Part shown: in pieces, positions 29,218 through 37,916 of the stretch
How positions within the stretch are numbered: the stretch's first letter is position 1
How the letters are laid out: every line of letters starts with the position of its first letter
Assembly: GCA_013112635.1 (NCBI GenBank)
Contig: JABFGF010000004.1
Location: 1-64,000 of the forward strand
Length of the DNA stretch: 64,000 nt
Source: Calditrichota bacterium
GTDB lineage: Bacteria > Calditrichota > Calditrichia > Calditrichales > J004
Direction: 5' to 3'
The notes under the pieces: generated by a model
Seen by the model: the letters and a program-made list of their open reading frames with translations, nothing else
What the model was told of the DNA's origin: nothing
Databases searched by the model: none
Program-made: the position numbers and the translations under genes

Positions 29218-30135
29218 TCAGTTTTCTTTATCAGATGGAGATTTTTCGTTTTCGATTCTACCAATTATGATTTCATTTTTATCTAATACATACAGAAAAT
29301 TTTTATTATCCCTTGAAACCGAAGCAACATCCTGCGGTGCTTTAAATCCTGCTGGGAAACTAATTTGTGAAATTGAACTTAAATCATTTCTAATAAAGAA
29401 AACCTTACCAGCAACCGGATCAGCAACATAGATATTATTGCGGTTGTCAATTTCAATCCCAGCCGGCTCCTTGAATTCATCAAATTCTATTTTTTGAATA
29501 AAGTTTCCAAAAAGATCGAAAATAAGTATTGCGGCGCCACCGCTATCGCTAACTAAAAGTTTGTCAGCTCCCCAAAGATCGATTTGCCATGGCCTGTCCA
29601 GCTCACCTTCTCCCGAATCAAATTTCCCAAAGGAGTGCTCTGCTGTTCCATCACGTTTAAATTTAATTATCTTAAAATCATCATGATCAAGAACAAACAA
29701 ATCATTTTGAGAGCTTACCGCACAACTTGCAACTTCAAAAAACTGAAAATCACTGTCCTCACCTTCATTACTCGCCATACTGTTTATAAAATTCATATTT
29801 CTGTCGTAGCGCTGTAAACGGCGATTGTTGTAATCTGACACATAAATATTTATAACGGAATTAACCCAAATATCTTGAGGAGCATCGAATTGATCATCTT
29901 TAAAACCAAATCCACCTATACTTTTCAAATGCTGTCCGGATAGGTCAAAAAGTTGAATACGGTTATTGCCGGTATCCACAACATAAACAATGTTTTCTTT
30001 GGAAATACTAATTGCAAGTGGGTTGTTAAAAAGACCACCATCCATGCCGGCTCCACCAAAACGACCAAGCTCGTTAAATGTTTGTGAAAAAGAAACTGAA
30101 AAAATGAGAGAGAAAACAAAAAATTTTAACTTCAC
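29218..30135 (-). CDS. Secreted NHL-repeat beta-propeller protein
   Basis: The 305-residue protein has a signal peptide (1-17) and about six NHL blades, each with a pattern such as NIVYVVDTGNNRIQLFDLSG, NIYVSDYNNRRLQRYDR and NNIYVADPVAGKVFFI. NHL propellers are protein- or ligand-binding platforms. It is followed by the large outer-membrane protein and may act with it at the envelope; that is inference from order. No enzyme motif is visible. Confidence 0.85.
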   Translation of the reverse strand: MKLKFFVFSLIFSVSFSQTFNELGRFGGAGMDGGLFNNPLAISISKENIVYVVDTGNNRIQLFDLSGQHLKSIGGFGFKDDQFDAPQDIWVNSVINIYVSDYNNRRLQRYDRNMNFINSMASNEGEDSDFQFFEVASCAVSSQNDLFVLDHDDFKIIKFKRDGTAEHSFGKFDSGEGELDRPWQIDLWGADKLLVSDSGGAAILIFDLFGNFIQKIEFDEFKEPAGIEIDNRNNIYVADPVAGKVFFIRNDLSSISQISFPAGFKAPQDVASVSRDNKNFLYVLDKNEIIIGRIENEKSPSDKEN

Positions 30136-30222
30136 AATTACCCTTTCATAAAAAGTTTAAAAATGTAGTGGAAGTCAATGAGATATTCAAGGGAAGAAAA
30201 TGGATGCCTCTTGGGGTCTTAA

Positions 30223-30258
30223 TAAAAAAAAAGGCCATAACTATTGTAGCTACGGCCT
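30223..30258 (-). terminator. Terminator of the rplU-rpmA transcript
   Basis: Read on the minus strand, AGGCCGTAGCT (30258-30248) pairs with AGTTATGGCCT (30242-30232), allowing G-U pairs, and runs into nine T. It lies 30 bases after the rpmA stop. Confidence 0.85.
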
Positions 30259-30288
30259 AAACTTTTGAGTGGGGGAGTCAAAAGTTGT

Positions 30289-30546
30289 CTAGTTTTTTGT
30301 GTAGACGCTAACTTGTTTTTTTGAGCGACCTTTTCGTTCAAACTGAACAACACCGTCGATCATTGCAAAAAGTGTATCATCGCCACCTTTACCAACATTT
30401 TCTCCCGGATGGATTCTTGTTCCACGTTGACGTACAATAATTGAACCTGCTGTAACATTTTGACCGCCATAAGCTTTTACACCAAGCATTTTAGGATTAC
30501 TGTCGCGGCCGTTTCGTGAACTACCAACACCTTTCTTATGGGCCAT
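30289..30546 (-). CDS. rpmA: 50S ribosomal protein L27
   Basis: The 85-residue protein matches L27 throughout: [16 protein letters not shown] at the start, then RRG-like [15 protein letters not shown] and the [14 protein letters not shown] end. The mature N terminus needs no cleavage because the sequence starts directly with MAHKKG. It directly follows rplU, with the two genes abutting, in the conserved order rng-rplU-rpmA. Confidence 0.98.
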   Translation of the reverse strand: MAHKKGVGSSRNGRDSNPKMLGVKAYGGQNVTAGSIIVRQRGTRIHPGENVGKGGDDTLFAMIDGVVQFERKGRSKKQVSVYTKN

Positions 30547-31104
30547 TTATGCCTCCTTTTTATCTGCTTTTGGCTTAGCGGGAGCCTTAGGTTTTGCTGC
30601 CGCTTTTGGTTTTGTTGTTGTTTTAGGTTTTACAGTTGTTTTAGCTTTAGGAGCAGCTGTTTCCTTTTTAGCTGTAGTAGCTTTTGCCTTTGGGGCAACT
30701 TTAGGTTTTGGTTCTACTTTTGCTTTAGCCTCCGCCTTTGGTTTTGCTTCTGCTTTCGGTTTTGCTGCAACTTTTGGTTTAGAAACTGAACCAGCACCAA
30801 TTTTGTCTACTAAAATAAGAGAAAAGTCTTGGCGGTGACCATTTTTAACACGGTACCCTTTACGACGTTTCTTTTTAAATACTACAATTTTCTTTTCGCG
30901 GCCATGCTCTAAAACAGTAGCAGATACTTTAACTTTATCTACTTTTGGCGCGCCAATTGTCAATTTTCCATTTGCATCATTAAATGCCAAAACATTGTCA
31001 AACTCGACTTTTTTGCCACTCTCAGTTTGCAGCAACGGAACGCGTAACCGGGTTTTTTCTTCAACACGGAATTGTTTTCCGGCTATTTCAACTATCGCAT
31101 ACAT
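30547..31104 (-). CDS. rplU: 50S ribosomal protein L21 with long basic C-terminal tail
   Basis: Residues 1-103 are a normal L21 (MYAIVEIAGKQFRVEE, KKKRRKGYRVKNGHRQ). About 80 further residues form a tail of Lys, Ala, Pro and Thr built from AKPKA/APKAK-type units, like the tails of histone H1-like proteins. Normal L21 has about 103 residues, so the tail nearly doubles it. No frameshift is visible and rpmA follows at once, so the extension appears real. Such tails bind nucleic acid; its use on the ribosome is unknown. Confidence 0.95.
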   Translation of the reverse strand: MYAIVEIAGKQFRVEEKTRLRVPLLQTESGKKVEFDNVLAFNDANGKLTIGAPKVDKVKVSATVLEHGREKKIVVFKKKRRKGYRVKNGHRQDFSLILVDKIGAGSVSKPKVAAKPKAEAKPKAEAKAKVEPKPKVAPKAKATTAKKETAAPKAKTTVKPKTTTKPKAAAKPKAPAKPKADKKEA

Positions 31105-31217
31105 TCTGTATTGCTCCTGAATAAAAATTTATGTTTATAAAAAACGAGCATTTAATTTAAAGCTATGATAACAACTTATCAAGTAAATTTTCTGAATATT
31201 TTCGATTTATCTTACCT

Positions 31218-32753
31218 TTATGCTGCCGTTTTTTCATCCAGCTTGATTTGTCTTTTATTTTTAGCATCAAAAACCTCAAACTCACCTATTTCAAGCTTTT
31301 GATCTTTTACAACTGCAATCTTCATCCAGTATTTCCACATAAGTCTCAATCGCTTATTATAATGCCCTTTATTCAAATATGTATAAACATCCGGAGTGAC
31401 CCGAAGTGAAATTCTGCGGTCACCTTTTGTAGAGCGATATCGTTGAATCCAACGTTCCATTCTGGATACAGTTGTGGCAATTGTTGGCACTAAGCCTGAT
31501 CCTACACATTTTTTGCATGGCTCGTACATAGAAAGAATAACTTCCGGACGTACGCGTTGTCTGGTCATTTCGATTAAACCAAACCGGCTCATAGGCTCTA
31601 TTTTTGTTATGGCCCTGTCTTTTGCAAACTCTTTACGCAGCTCAAGAAATATTTTTTTCTTGTTTTCAGCTTCCAATACATCAATAAAGTCGATAATTAT
31701 AAGTCCACCAAAATCACGAAGGCGTGCTTGTCTTGCAATTTCTCTTGCTGCCTCCAGGTTGATTTTAAGGGAATTACTTTCATGATCTTTTTTGCCAATA
31801 AACTTTCCACTATTAACATCAATGGATATTAATGCCTCAGTTGGCTCGATAATTACATATCCACCATTCTTAATCCAAACTTTTGAATCCATCATTTTGT
31901 CAATTTCCGGCTCAACTGCAAAATGATCAAAAATAGGCTCTTTTTCTTTATAGTAGCCAACCTTATGAACCAGGTGAGGCGCTACATATTTTACATAGGA
32001 TGAAATTTCCTTAAGCATTTTACGAGAGTCTACCGTAACCTGTGTTACATCAGATGTAAACAAATCCCTTATAATGCTCGATGCCATTGACATATCTTTG
32101 TAAATTAAAGATGGCGATTCCTGTGTTTGAATGGACTGCTCCATTTTACGCCAGGTTGTAAGCAAATCGTTCATATCTTTTTTTAATTCTTTGTCTGATT
32201 TGCCTTCAGCGACTGTTCGTATAATCAACCCAAAATTATTTGGGATAATACTACGTGCAATATCCTTTAATCTTTTCCGTTCTTTCTGATTATAAATTTT
32301 ACGAGAAATCCCAACATGTTTATGGTTAGGGATCAAGACAACAAAGCGCCCAGGCACAGTTATCTCGCTGGTAACACGGCATCCTTTTGTACTAATAGGT
32401 TCCTTAACAATCTGTACAAGAATGTCATGCCCTTTTTTTAAATCTCTTTCAACGCTAAAATCATATCTGCGTCTTCGTTTTTGATTTTGCTCTTTGTCAT
32501 CATTTTTCTTAAAAAAGTCGCGATACCCGGAATCTACATCTGAAAAATGTAAAAATGCATTCTGCTGGTGACCAATATCAATAAAGGCTGCCTGCATACC
32601 CGGAAGTACACGGCTAACTTTGCCCTTATAAATATCGCCAACCATTCGTTCGTGTTCCGGCGCTTCTACAAACAATTCAACAACTTTGCTCTCTTCACGC
32701 AAAACAATACGTGTTTCTTCATTTGTAGAGTTTATTATAATATCTTTGCTCAT
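31218..32753 (-). CDS. rng: Ribonuclease G/E family endoribonuclease
   Basis: The 511-residue enzyme has an S1 RNA-binding domain (GDIYKGKVSRVLPGMQAAFIDIG in two parts, about 38-60) and the RNase E/G catalytic core with the metal-binding aspartates in SIDVNSGKF and IIIDFID, then the Zn-link CKKCVGSG. Length fits RNase G, without the degradosome scaffold of RNase E. It trims 16S rRNA and starts mRNA decay. I chose the ATG at 32753, nine bases after AAAGGA; a TTG two codons upstream is less likely. Its leader can fold so as to hide that ribosome site (see the 32761-32798 entry). It lies 114 bases ahead of rplU. Confidence 0.95.
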   Translation of the reverse strand: MSKDIIINSTNEETRIVLREESKVVELFVEAPEHERMVGDIYKGKVSRVLPGMQAAFIDIGHQQNAFLHFSDVDSGYRDFFKKNDDKEQNQKRRRRYDFSVERDLKKGHDILVQIVKEPISTKGCRVTSEITVPGRFVVLIPNHKHVGISRKIYNQKERKRLKDIARSIIPNNFGLIIRTVAEGKSDKELKKDMNDLLTTWRKMEQSIQTQESPSLIYKDMSMASSIIRDLFTSDVTQVTVDSRKMLKEISSYVKYVAPHLVHKVGYYKEKEPIFDHFAVEPEIDKMMDSKVWIKNGGYVIIEPTEALISIDVNSGKFIGKKDHESNSLKINLEAAREIARQARLRDFGGLIIIDFIDVLEAENKKKIFLELRKEFAKDRAITKIEPMSRFGLIEMTRQRVRPEVILSMYEPCKKCVGSGLVPTIATTVSRMERWIQRYRSTKGDRRISLRVTPDVYTYLNKGHYNKRLRLMWKYWMKIAVVKDQKLEIGEFEVFDAKNKRQIKLDEKTAA

Positions 32754-32760
32754 CTGCAAA

Positions 32761-32798
32761 TGTCCTTTATATTTAATATATATAATTAAAAAAGGACA
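32761..32798 (-). promoter_or_regulatory. Hairpin able to hide the rng ribosome-binding site
   Basis: On the minus strand TGTCCTTT (32798-32791) lies upstream of its complement AAAGGACA (32768-32761), which holds the Shine-Dalgarno of rng. The 22-base loop is all A/T. Pairing would block the ribosome. RNase E of E. coli is known to control its own leader, so self-control is plausible here. Confidence 0.45.
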
Positions 32799-33345
32799 AA
32801 ATGAACCTATTTATGGGGAAATTGCAGTGTGTGTCTTTTTAGACGGGGAGTTTCGGCTTTTTGAAATTATGTTTGTTTTTTACTTTTATTAATACTACAA
32901 GTGTCATAGTACTTATAGTCTTGTCTTTTAATAAAAGCTGTTCTGATTTTATTATTAGCCGTTTTCTAAACTGTTGTTTATTTGCCGGTAAGAACCGGTA
33001 CAAATTTTAAATTGTATTAATCATGTTTAATTATCGGAGAAATCAATTCTCACTGATTGATACTGCAATAATAAACGTGATATGGGGATGTATAAAATAC
33101 TATCCAAACAAATAATTTTTTCCTGCTTTCCCACAGAATCTTAGCTCACTAAGTCTTTGTCCTTTTCAAAAATGTGTTTTGTGTTAAAATCCTCCTTTTT
33201 TTTCTTCAAATCGTACTATAGCTAATATTCTTTATTTATAACTTATTTTAAATCTTAGAAAGCGCGTAACTTACTTAAGAAGTAAAGATTAAGCAAACTT
33301 CTCTAAGTCAGAAAACTATCCTGTGAAAAAGAAGCAATTTGATTA
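32799..33345. other. Intergenic region between rng and norC, no gene seen
   Basis: About 550 AT-rich bases lie between the divergent rng and norC genes. I found no credible ORF. TAGTCTTGTCTTTTAATAAA near 32917-32936 repeats GTCTT half-sites of the proposed NO operator but lacks the facing AAGAC arm. Confidence 0.4.
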
Positions 33346-33374
33346 TTGTTTTTTGAAAAATAAAAGACTATATT
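33346..33374 (+). promoter_or_regulatory. Putative norC promoter
   Basis: TTGTTT (33346-33351) and TATATT (33369-33374) lie 17 bases apart, the standard spacing of a main-sigma promoter. The -10 element is the exact spacer of the first operator palindrome, and a second palindrome lies just downstream, as expected for repression by blocking polymerase. The 5' end would then lie near 33381, about 86 bases before the norC ATG. Confidence 0.45.
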
Positions 33375-33382
33375 GTCTTTTA
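33361..33382. promoter_or_regulatory. Operator-like palindrome 1 before norC
   Basis: TAAAAGAC (33361-33368) and GTCTTTTA (33375-33382) form a perfect dyad around TATATT. The core AAGAC-N6-GTCTT equals that before the Rrf2 gene at 2229. Confidence 0.65.
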
Positions 33383-33385
33383 TAG

Positions 33386-33407
33386 ATTAAGACTAATCAG
33401 TCTTAAT
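33386..33407. promoter_or_regulatory. Operator-like palindrome 2 before norC
   Basis: ATTAAGAC (33386-33393) and GTCTTAAT (33400-33407) form a perfect dyad with a six-base centre TAATCA. Its centre is 25 bases downstream of the centre of palindrome 1. Confidence 0.65.
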
Positions 33408-33466
33408 TAAAATCCACAAACAAAAACTTTTACAATTACTAGTTATTAACCAACATGAGGTGAAGT

Positions 33467-33892
33467 ATGTTATCAAAGAAACAAGCTAAAGTTTTTTTTC
33501 TCGGTGGCACATTCTTTTTCCTAATTATCTTTTTTGGATTAACTGTTGATACGCTTGTTTATGGCGTTCCAGAATACACCAATGCTGATAAGATTACCGA
33601 AGAAGTAAAACTTGGCAGAGAGCTATGGGACTCGAACAATTGTATGGGATGCCACACAATTATGGGTGAAGGCGCTTATTATGCACCAGAACTAACCAAA
33701 GTGTATGAACGCCGCGGACCGGAATATATTAAGGCTACTTTTAATTTTCCCGGAGGGTGGCAGCCCCATGGAAGAAGAATGGTTGAATACAAATTTACAG
33801 AAGAGGAAAAAGAGGCTCTCGTTGCCTTTTTTGAGTGGGTCAACCACACTGATCTTAATGGTTTTCCACCAAAACCAAAATACAAGAACTAA
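33467..33892 (+). CDS. norC: Nitric-oxide reductase cytochrome c subunit
   Basis: The 141-residue protein has one N-terminal membrane anchor (about 8-32) and a haem c site CMGCH (Cys59, Cys62, His63) followed by TIMGEGAYYAPEL, a NorC signature; the sixth ligand is likely Met105 in GRRMVEY. It passes electrons to NorB on the periplasmic side. The ATG follows an AGGTGAAG site. It is the first gene of the nor operon, preceded by two operator-like palindromes, and lies 20 bases before norB. Confidence 0.96.
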   Translation: MLSKKQAKVFFLGGTFFFLIIFFGLTVDTLVYGVPEYTNADKITEEVKLGRELWDSNNCMGCHTIMGEGAYYAPELTKVYERRGPEYIKATFNFPGGWQPHGRRMVEYKFTEEEKEALVAFFEWVNHTDLNGFPPKPKYKN

Positions 33893-33912
33893 AACTTAAA
33901 AAAGGTAAAATT

Positions 33913-35274
33913 ATGAAATTCAAATCACAAAAAGTTGCCTATTATTTTTTCGCATTAAGTATGTTACTTTTTATTTTGCAGATTGTATATGGATTTATTA
34001 TGGGTTTTGCCCATATGGGTTTTGATGTTTTGCATGACTTTGTCCCATTTAATGCGGCCACTGCAACCCATAAAAACCTCTTAGTTGTTTGGCTCCTTTC
34101 CGGTTTTATGGGAGCTGCATATTTTATTATTCCAGATGAATCAGACACAGAACTTTTTTCAGTTCCGCTTGCATTAGTACAATTCTACAGTTTTGCCTTT
34201 GTTGGTGTTGTTGCTGTTGTTGGATTTCACATCGGCTGGTTCGAAGGAAGGAAATTCTTAGAAATTCCGCGTCCCTTGGATTACCTTGTGGCATTGAACG
34301 CAATCGTCTTCTTGATCAACATAGTCCTAACCATTTTTAAAGGAAAAAAACACAGCACTACATCCTGGGTTTTAACAGCCGGACTAATATTTGTTGCCCT
34401 TCTGTATCTCCCCGGAATGGTGTGGTTCGACAACCATACTGTTGATTCGTTTTTCCGCTGGTGGGTTGTTCACCTTTGGGTAGAAGGTGTTTGGGAATTA
34501 GTAATGGGCGGTATTTTAGCTTATCTGCTAATTAAACTTACAGGCGTTGACCGTGAAGTTATTGAAAAATGGCTTTACGTTATTATTGGCCTGACTTTCC
34601 TTTCCGGAATTTTAGGAACCGGCCACCATTACTATTTTATTGGTGTACCAAAATATTGGTTAATTATTGGTGGTATTTTCTCAGCTTTAGAACCATTGGC
34701 CTTTTTAGCAATGACATTATTTGCCATACGCATGTACAACAAAGGAAACAAAAAACATCCTAACAAATTGGCAATTTACTGGACTTTAAGTACAGCTATC
34801 GTAGCATTTATCGGAGCGGGTTTATTAGGATTAGCCCACACTTTGCCTGCAGTTAATCTTTATACACATGGAACATTAGTTACTGCAATGCATGGCCACC
34901 TTGCTTTCTGGGGTGCATATGCTTCAATCGTTTTAGCAATTATCAGTTATGCCATGCCACTAATGACAGGCAGAAAAATATTTAATAACAACACCGGTCA
35001 TCTGGCATTTTGGCTATCAAACATTGGTATGGTTGCTATGACATCCGCATTTGCGGCAGCCGGAGTTGCACAGGTTTATTTGGAACGAATTATTGGTTTG
35101 GATTTCATGCTTTCACAGATTGAAATACAACCTCACTTTTTTGTATTAATTTTAGCCGCTTCTTTATTTACGACAGGCGTTATTTTATACATTGTCAATT
35201 TTATCAAATTTGGTATGCCAAACGATGAAGCCTTGACAGAAGGTGAAGAATTTAAAGCACTCCAGACAAACTAA
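33913..35274 (+). CDS. norB: Nitric-oxide reductase catalytic subunit
   Basis: The 453-residue, 12-helix protein belongs to the haem-copper oxidase superfamily as cNOR. Likely FeB ligands are His187 (HLWVEGVWE), His238 and His239 (GTGHHYYFIG), with the NOR-specific Glu191 nearby; haem ligands include His53 and the His327/His329 pair (AMHGHLAFWG). It reduces two NO to N2O, the substrate of NosZ at 3490. There is no N-terminal quinol-oxidase extension, consistent with use of NorC. A terminator-like hairpin follows its stop. Confidence 0.97.
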   Translation: MKFKSQKVAYYFFALSMLLFILQIVYGFIMGFAHMGFDVLHDFVPFNAATATHKNLLVVWLLSGFMGAAYFIIPDESDTELFSVPLALVQFYSFAFVGVVAVVGFHIGWFEGRKFLEIPRPLDYLVALNAIVFLINIVLTIFKGKKHSTTSWVLTAGLIFVALLYLPGMVWFDNHTVDSFFRWWVVHLWVEGVWELVMGGILAYLLIKLTGVDREVIEKWLYVIIGLTFLSGILGTGHHYYFIGVPKYWLIIGGIFSALEPLAFLAMTLFAIRMYNKGNKKHPNKLAIYWTLSTAIVAFIGAGLLGLAHTLPAVNLYTHGTLVTAMHGHLAFWGAYASIVLAIISYAMPLMTGRKIFNNNTGHLAFWLSNIGMVAMTSAFAAAGVAQVYLERIIGLDFMLSQIEIQPHFFVLILAASLFTTGVILYIVNFIKFGMPNDEALTEGEEFKALQTN

Positions 35275-35297
35275 TCTTAAAGAATAATGGAATAAAA

Positions 35298-35334
35298 AAG
35301 TTTCTTCCGGGTTTAACAGGAAGAAACTTTTTTT
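35298..35334 (+). terminator. Hairpin with T-run between norB and norQ
   Basis: AAGTTTCTTCC (35298-35308) pairs with GGAAGAAACTT (35319-35329) and leads into seven T. It looks like an intrinsic terminator inside the nor operon, so norCB may be made in excess over the accessory genes. Confidence 0.8.
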
Positions 35335-35356
35335 ATTTACAGTAAAGAGAATTTTA

Positions 35357-36139
35357 ATGACTTTAGAAAAAGAACCATTTTATAAAACCGTTGGTAAAGA
35401 AAGCGAAGTTTTCGAACATGCCTACAATAACAGGCTTCCTCTTTTATTAAAAGGCCCTACAGGAACCGGAAAATCAAGATTTGTGGAATATATGAGTTAC
35501 AAATTAAACAAGCCTTTGACTACTATTGCTTGTCATGAAGAAACCTCTGCAACAGATTTGTTAGGACGCTTTATTATTAAAGGTGCAGAAACGACCTGGA
35601 TTGACGGGCCTTTGACCAAAGCACTTAAAAACGGCGAAGTGTTGTACATGGACGAAATTGCTGAAGCACGTCCCGATGTAATTGTGGCCATTCATCCGTT
35701 GACAGACCATAGGCGTGAAATATATCTTGATAAAATTGGGGAAACGGTGAAGGCACATCCTGATTTTATGTTTATTTCTTCATTTAATCCCGGATACCAA
35801 AAAGGTTTTAAAGAACTTAAACCATCAACCCGCCAGCGTTTTGTTTCACTTTCTTTCGATTATCCGGACCCAAAACTTGAAGAAGAAATCCTTGTTGGTG
35901 AAACAGGTATTGAAACAGACATCGCAGGAAAACTGGTTAAAATTGGCAATAAAATCCGTAACCTTACAGAACTTGGATTAACCGAAACCGTTTCTACACG
36001 GCTGCTGGTTGGTGCTGCAAAATTAATTCACAGCGGGCTACCAAAACGTCTTTCTGTAGAGGTTGCTGTCGTTGAACCTTTATCCGATGATCCTGATATT
36101 TTGGAAGCTTTAAAGGATCTATCCGGACTAATGATTTAA
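35357..36139 (+). CDS. norQ: NorQ MoxR-type AAA+ ATPase
   Basis: The 260-residue ATPase has Walker A GPTGTGKS (33-40), Walker B VLYMDE (Asp99-Glu100) and the family segments HEETSATDLLGRF and SFNPGYQKGFKELKPSTRQRF. NorQ/CbbQ proteins act with a VWA partner, here NorD, to insert the non-haem iron into NorB. It lies 8 bases before norD. Confidence 0.94.
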   Translation: MTLEKEPFYKTVGKESEVFEHAYNNRLPLLLKGPTGTGKSRFVEYMSYKLNKPLTTIACHEETSATDLLGRFIIKGAETTWIDGPLTKALKNGEVLYMDEIAEARPDVIVAIHPLTDHRREIYLDKIGETVKAHPDFMFISSFNPGYQKGFKELKPSTRQRFVSLSFDYPDPKLEEEILVGETGIETDIAGKLVKIGNKIRNLTELGLTETVSTRLLVGAAKLIHSGLPKRLSVEVAVVEPLSDDPDILEALKDLSGLMI

Positions 36140-36147
36140 GAAATATT

Positions 36148-37914
36148 ATGGAATTTGATCAGCTTCTTTTTCAGAAAATATATAATTTTTTTAGCAAGAA
36201 AACAGAAAATGCAAACCAGGCATTTAAGGTAGAATTAAATACTATTTCTCCAAAACTCACAATTCTCGGGCGTGCCATAACGGGAGCCCCAATAAACATT
36301 TTGGCTTCTGAGCGTGAAGGTGGCTGGCAGGGAAATTCGTTTTATTTACCAAAGTCTGTTTCGCTATACAATCAAAACGAATTGAACATAAACTTATATA
36401 TTTTCCGTTTATTTTATTTACAAACTCAAAAAAAACTCAACTTAAACTGGCCGTCTGAAAAAATCTCTTCTATTGTTGAGTCACAAAAAGAAGCCGAGCG
36501 ACAATCACCAAAAATACTTAAAAGCTTGTTTGAAGAGTTCCCTTTGATTGAACCCATCTACGCAGAATTGAAAAAAAATTTCCCTGCAGAGCCTGTGAAA
36601 AACGGGAAAGAACCAAAACAAGACTTCTCCTGGCTATTTGGCCGATGGATGAAGAACATTTCAAATTTTGATAATGAAGATAAACTAAAGAACCTAAATA
36701 AAGACGCTGCAAGAACAGAATCCATTAATCCCAAAACAGTAATCCAGGCTCAAAAGGCAGATGAGGTTGAAATTGTCCATGTGGATAAGAAGGCCCAGGA
36801 AGATTACATGCTGACAAACAATTTTGAAAAGATTGATACAGTGGATGAGTTTGACGGGGTTTGGCGTGATTTTGATGGGGATGACTCTCTGGAAGAAGAT
36901 TTGGAAGCACTCCAGGAGTATAATTTAAAACATATGGTGCGCGTTGATGACCCTGTACATTCTGTGTATCAGGCAGACTTTGTTAATAATGCCTCCGTTG
37001 CTGAAAGTGTAGCTCTTGAAGATAAAAATTATCACCTGGTATATCCGGAGTGGGATTATAAAAAACGGCAATACGATGAAGACTATTGTAAAGTCTATCC
37101 AAAAAAATTAACGAACATTGATAATAAATACTTTCTAAAAACGATTGAGCAAAACCGCGCATTGCTAATTCAGCTAAAGAAAACATTTGCCCAGCTAAAT
37201 AATAAATGGGAGCAAAGCAGAAGGCAGGTTGTAGGTGATTCGATTGATATTGATGCAGCTACAGATTTATTTACAGACATTAAAGCTCATCGTACCCCAG
37301 ACGAACGAATCTATACAAAAAAAAGAAAAGAGGCGAAAGAGCTTTCTCTTCTATTTTTGCTAGATTTAAGTCTTTCCAGTGATGCATACGCCAAAGGCAA
37401 TCGTATAATTGATGTGGAAAAACAAATCTCAATTCTTTTTGGAGAGGTGCTAAATGAATATGCAATTGATTTTCAAATTGATGGCTTCTACTCCAAAACA
37501 CGAAATAATACATCTTATATAACCCTAAAAGCATTTAACGAACCCTGGCAAAAGGCACGTACCAAAATTGGCGGTGCTGAGGCTACAGGATACACGCGTA
37601 TTGGGCCGGCAATTCGCCACGCAACATCTATTTTGGAAAAAAATCATCACAGAAAAAGGTGGTTGATTCTGCTTTCCGATGGCAAGCCAAACGACTATGA
37701 TAAATATGAAGGAAAACACGGCGTTGAAGATATTAAGCAATCCTTAAGGGAAATGCGCGTAAAAGGAATTAACAATTTTGCCTTTGCAATAGAAGAACAG
37801 GCAAAATACTATCTTCCCCAAATGTTCGGAGAAAACCATTACAACATCCTAACCAGCCCTGTTGAATTACTGAATTCTCTTACAAAATTATATGACAGGA
37901 TTGAACATAGCTAA
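36148..37914 (+). CDS. norD: NorD VWA-domain activation protein
   Basis: The 588-residue protein has a helical N-terminal half and a C-terminal von Willebrand A domain (about 398-588). The metal site is DLSLSSD (Asp406, Ser408, Ser410), with the NorD-like blocks GYTRIGPAIRHAT and LLSDGKPNDYDKYEGKHGVED in two parts. With NorQ it forms the chaperone pair for NO reductase. It is cytoplasmic and has no signal peptide. The next gene starts two bases after its stop. Confidence 0.94.
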   Translation: MEFDQLLFQKIYNFFSKKTENANQAFKVELNTISPKLTILGRAITGAPINILASEREGGWQGNSFYLPKSVSLYNQNELNINLYIFRLFYLQTQKKLNLNWPSEKISSIVESQKEAERQSPKILKSLFEEFPLIEPIYAELKKNFPAEPVKNGKEPKQDFSWLFGRWMKNISNFDNEDKLKNLNKDAARTESINPKTVIQAQKADEVEIVHVDKKAQEDYMLTNNFEKIDTVDEFDGVWRDFDGDDSLEEDLEALQEYNLKHMVRVDDPVHSVYQADFVNNASVAESVALEDKNYHLVYPEWDYKKRQYDEDYCKVYPKKLTNIDNKYFLKTIEQNRALLIQLKKTFAQLNNKWEQSRRQVVGDSIDIDAATDLFTDIKAHRTPDERIYTKKRKEAKELSLLFLLDLSLSSDAYAKGNRIIDVEKQISILFGEVLNEYAIDFQIDGFYSKTRNNTSYITLKAFNEPWQKARTKIGGAEATGYTRIGPAIRHATSILEKNHHRKRWLILLSDGKPNDYDKYEGKHGVEDIKQSLREMRVKGINNFAFAIEEQAKYYLPQMFGENHYNILTSPVELLNSLTKLYDRIEHS

Positions 37915-37916
37915 AA

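Noticed and set aside
30538-30789. Phe/Cys-rich frame opposite the L21 tail
   Set aside because: It arises from the Lys/Ala/Pro codon repeats of rplU read on the opposite strand.
32917-32936. Clustered GTCTT half-sites upstream of norC
   Set aside because: The facing AAGAC arm is missing, so it was not listed as an operator.
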